Assembly: GCA_945949655.1 (NCBI GenBank)
Contig: CAMFFG010000004.1
Location: forward strand, 1 to 16,519
From: an uncultured Peptococcaceae bacterium
GTDB lineage: Bacteria; Bacillota; Peptococcia; Peptococcales; Peptococcaceae
Direction of reading: 5' to 3'
Length of the DNA: 16,519 bases
A program made the position numbers and the translations under genes. Below the pieces are notes generated by a model. That model was not told the DNA's origin, made no database searches, and saw nothing but the letters and a program-made list of their open reading frames with translations. Below, in pieces: positions 15,204 through 16,519 of this stretch; within the stretch, counting starts at the first letter, position 1, and every line of letters starts with the position of its first letter.

Positions 15204-15274
15204 ATCTGTCGGTTTTTGAGCGCAATAACAGGATAATGCCTGCCCCCATAAAGCCCAACAAAAAACCGGACAGA
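15204..15274. repeat. Imperfect inverted repeat between the tuf terminator and the GNAT leader
   Basis: AGATCTGTCGGTTTTT (15204-15219) is mirrored by AAAAACCGGACAGATCT (15258-15274 region), 16 of 17 positions with one bulge, around a spacer of roughly 37 bases. The right arm is also half of the tuf terminator. Thus one terminator arm seems to have an extra inverted copy upstream of the short ORF. Confidence 0.6.
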
Positions 15275-15287
15275 TCTCTCTGCCCGG
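15266..15287 (-). terminator. Intrinsic terminator of tuf
   Basis: Arms CCGGACAGA (15266-15274) and TCTGCCCGG (15279-15287) pair over 9 bp (one G:U in the minus-strand RNA) with a tetraloop, then TTTTTTG on the minus strand. It lies 38 bases after the tuf stop, so tuf is the last gene of its transcript here. Confidence 0.88.
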
Positions 15288-15324
15288 CTTTCTCTTTCAG
15301 CGCACCTTTTCAGTGCTGCTGCAA

Positions 15325-16515
15325 TTATTCAATAATGCTGGATACTACGCCAGAACCTACAGTACGGCCACCTTCACGGATAGCGAAACGTAACCCTTCT
15401 TCCATTGCGATGGTAGTGATCAGGTCGATTTCCATTTTTACGTTATCACCTGGCATTACCATTTCTGTTCCTTCCGGTAATTTGATTACGCCTGTTACGT
15501 CGGTTGTTCTGAAGTAGAACTGTGGTCTGTAGCCATCGAAGAATGGTTTATGACGGCCACCTTCTTCTTTGGTCAGTACATATACTTCTGCTGTGAATTT
15601 GGTGTGTGGAGTGATGGAACCTGGTTTTGCCAGTACCTGTCCACGTTCGATTTCTTTTCTGTCTACACCACGCAGCAGGGTACCAATGTTGTCACCGGCT
15701 TCTGCCTGGTCTAACAGTTTGCGGAACATTTCTACCCCTGTGCATACGGTTTTCTTGATTTCCGGTGCGATACCTACGATTGCCAGTTCGTCACCAACTT
15801 TTACCACGCCACGTTCTACACGGCCTGTTGCTACTGTACCACGGCCTGTGATGGAGAACACGTCTTCTACCGGCATCAGGAATGGTTTGTCGATTGCACG
15901 GTCCGGTGTTGGGATGTATTCGTCTACTGCATTCATCAGTTCCATGATGTTTTCTGCCCATGGACCGGTCGGATCCTGCAGAGCCTGGTAACCGGAACCA
16001 CGAATTACCGGAATGTCATCGCCTGGGAAGTCGTATTCGCTTAACAGTTCACGAATTTCCATTTCTACTAATTCCAGCAGTTCTTCGTCGTCTACCATAT
16101 CGCATTTGTTCATCCATACTACGATATATTTTACACCTACCTGACGCGCCAGCAGGATGTGTTCGCGGGTCTGTGGCATTGGACCGTCAGCTGCACTTAC
16201 TACCAGAATCGCACCGTCCATCTGTGCTGCACCGGTGATCATGTTTTTAACATAGTCGGCATGGCCCGGGCAGTCTACGTGTGCATAGTGACGTTTGTCG
16301 GTTTCATATTCAACGTGTGCGGTGTTGATGGTGATACCACGTTCTCTTTCTTCTGGTGCTTTGTCGATTTCATCGAATTTTTCTGCTTTTGCCAGACCTC
16401 TCTGGGCCAGTACAGCTGTGATTGCTGCTGTTGTTGTGGTTTTACCATGGTCTACGTGACCGATGGTACCAATGTTTACATGCGGTTTCGTACGTTCGTA
16501 TTTTTCTTTTGCCAT
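15325..16515 (-). CDS. tuf: Translation elongation factor Tu (EF-Tu)
   Basis: GTPase that delivers aminoacyl-tRNA to the ribosomal A site. The 396-residue protein is complete. G1 is GHVDHGKT (19-26), G2 has GITI (60-63), G3 is DCPGHADY (81-88), and G4 is NKCD (136-139). At the G5 position the usual RGSAL is RGSGY (172-176). Domains 2 and 3 are intact ([46 protein letters not shown]). Ala in RFAIRE is unchanged from elfamycin-sensitive EF-Tu. The gene ends in its own terminator instead of running into ribosomal genes. Only 4 bases precede the start codon, so its promoter and upstream neighbours (often fusA or a tRNA operon) are not visible. Confidence 0.98.
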   Translation of the reverse strand: MAKEKYERTKPHVNIGTIGHVDHGKTTTTAAITAVLAQRGLAKAEKFDEIDKAPEERERGITINTAHVEYETDKRHYAHVDCPGHADYVKNMITGAAQMDGAILVVSAADGPMPQTREHILLARQVGVKYIVVWMNKCDMVDDEELLELVEMEIRELLSEYDFPGDDIPVIRGSGYQALQDPTGPWAENIMELMNAVDEYIPTPDRAIDKPFLMPVEDVFSITGRGTVATGRVERGVVKVGDELAIVGIAPEIKKTVCTGVEMFRKLLDQAEAGDNIGTLLRGVDRKEIERGQVLAKPGSITPHTKFTAEVYVLTKEEGGRHKPFFDGYRPQFYFRTTDVTGVIKLPEGTEMVMPGDNVKMEIDLITTIAMEEGLRFAIREGGRTVGSGVVSSIIE

Positions 16516-16519
16516 TTTT

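Noticed and set aside
15023..15265. Region before the GNAT gene considered as a tRNA or riboswitch
   Set aside because: No cloverleaf, no CCA-type acceptor pairing, and no conserved riboswitch core could be drawn by eye.

Overview
The window looks like chromosomal DNA of an anaerobic member of the Bacillota. Strong GGAGG-type ribosome binding sites, near-consensus TTGACA/TATAAT promoters, U-tailed hairpin terminators, intermediate G+C and the style of EF-Tu all fit. A Negativicutes (Acidaminococcaceae-like) host is my best guess, but it rests on general protein character, not on a search. I see no tRNA, rRNA, CRISPR array, insertion sequence or phage gene.

Layout. At 1-2414, on the minus strand, lies a phosphate uptake operon, pstS-pstC-pstA, with pstA cut by the left edge. 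It is preceded by a two-copy Pho-box-like direct repeat. PstS has its two lobes in circularly permuted order. At 2442-4149 (minus) is a monocistronic sodium-coupled amino acid symporter of the SNF/NSS family with its own promoter and terminator. At 4195-6980 (minus) is a Zn/Cd/Pb-type P1B ATPase with two nearly identical HMA domains and His/Cys-rich linkers. A consensus promoter drives it, followed directly by a 12-2-12 ArsR/SmtB-type operator. At 7015-8688 (minus) is a YtcJ-like amidohydrolase. At 8940-10829 (minus) two LysR-type regulators sit in tandem. Divergent from them, at 11139-12584 (plus), is a GltS-type sodium/dicarboxylate-like symporter; the shared 309-base intergenic region holds back-to-back promoters and two dyads.

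At 12832-15189 comes a different kind of DNA: an unrecognised 497-aa soluble protein (plus) and, convergent with it, a small GNAT acetyltransferase (minus), separated by a nested bidirectional terminator. A possible short ORF sits upstream of the acetyltransferase. Base and codon use here look unlike the neighbours, so this may be acquired DNA. The window ends with a complete tuf gene (EF-Tu, minus), whose start codon lies 4 bases from the edge.

Functionally, most genes are transport and homeostasis: phosphate, amino acids, toxic divalent metals and probably glutamate or a related acid. The lysR-gltS pair has the classic divergent regulator/target layout, and the amidohydrolase beyond the regulators may belong to the same regulon. 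No clearly new multi-gene system is visible. The items most worth a second look are the permuted PstS, the orphan 497-aa protein, and the metal ATPase with its operator but no local regulator.
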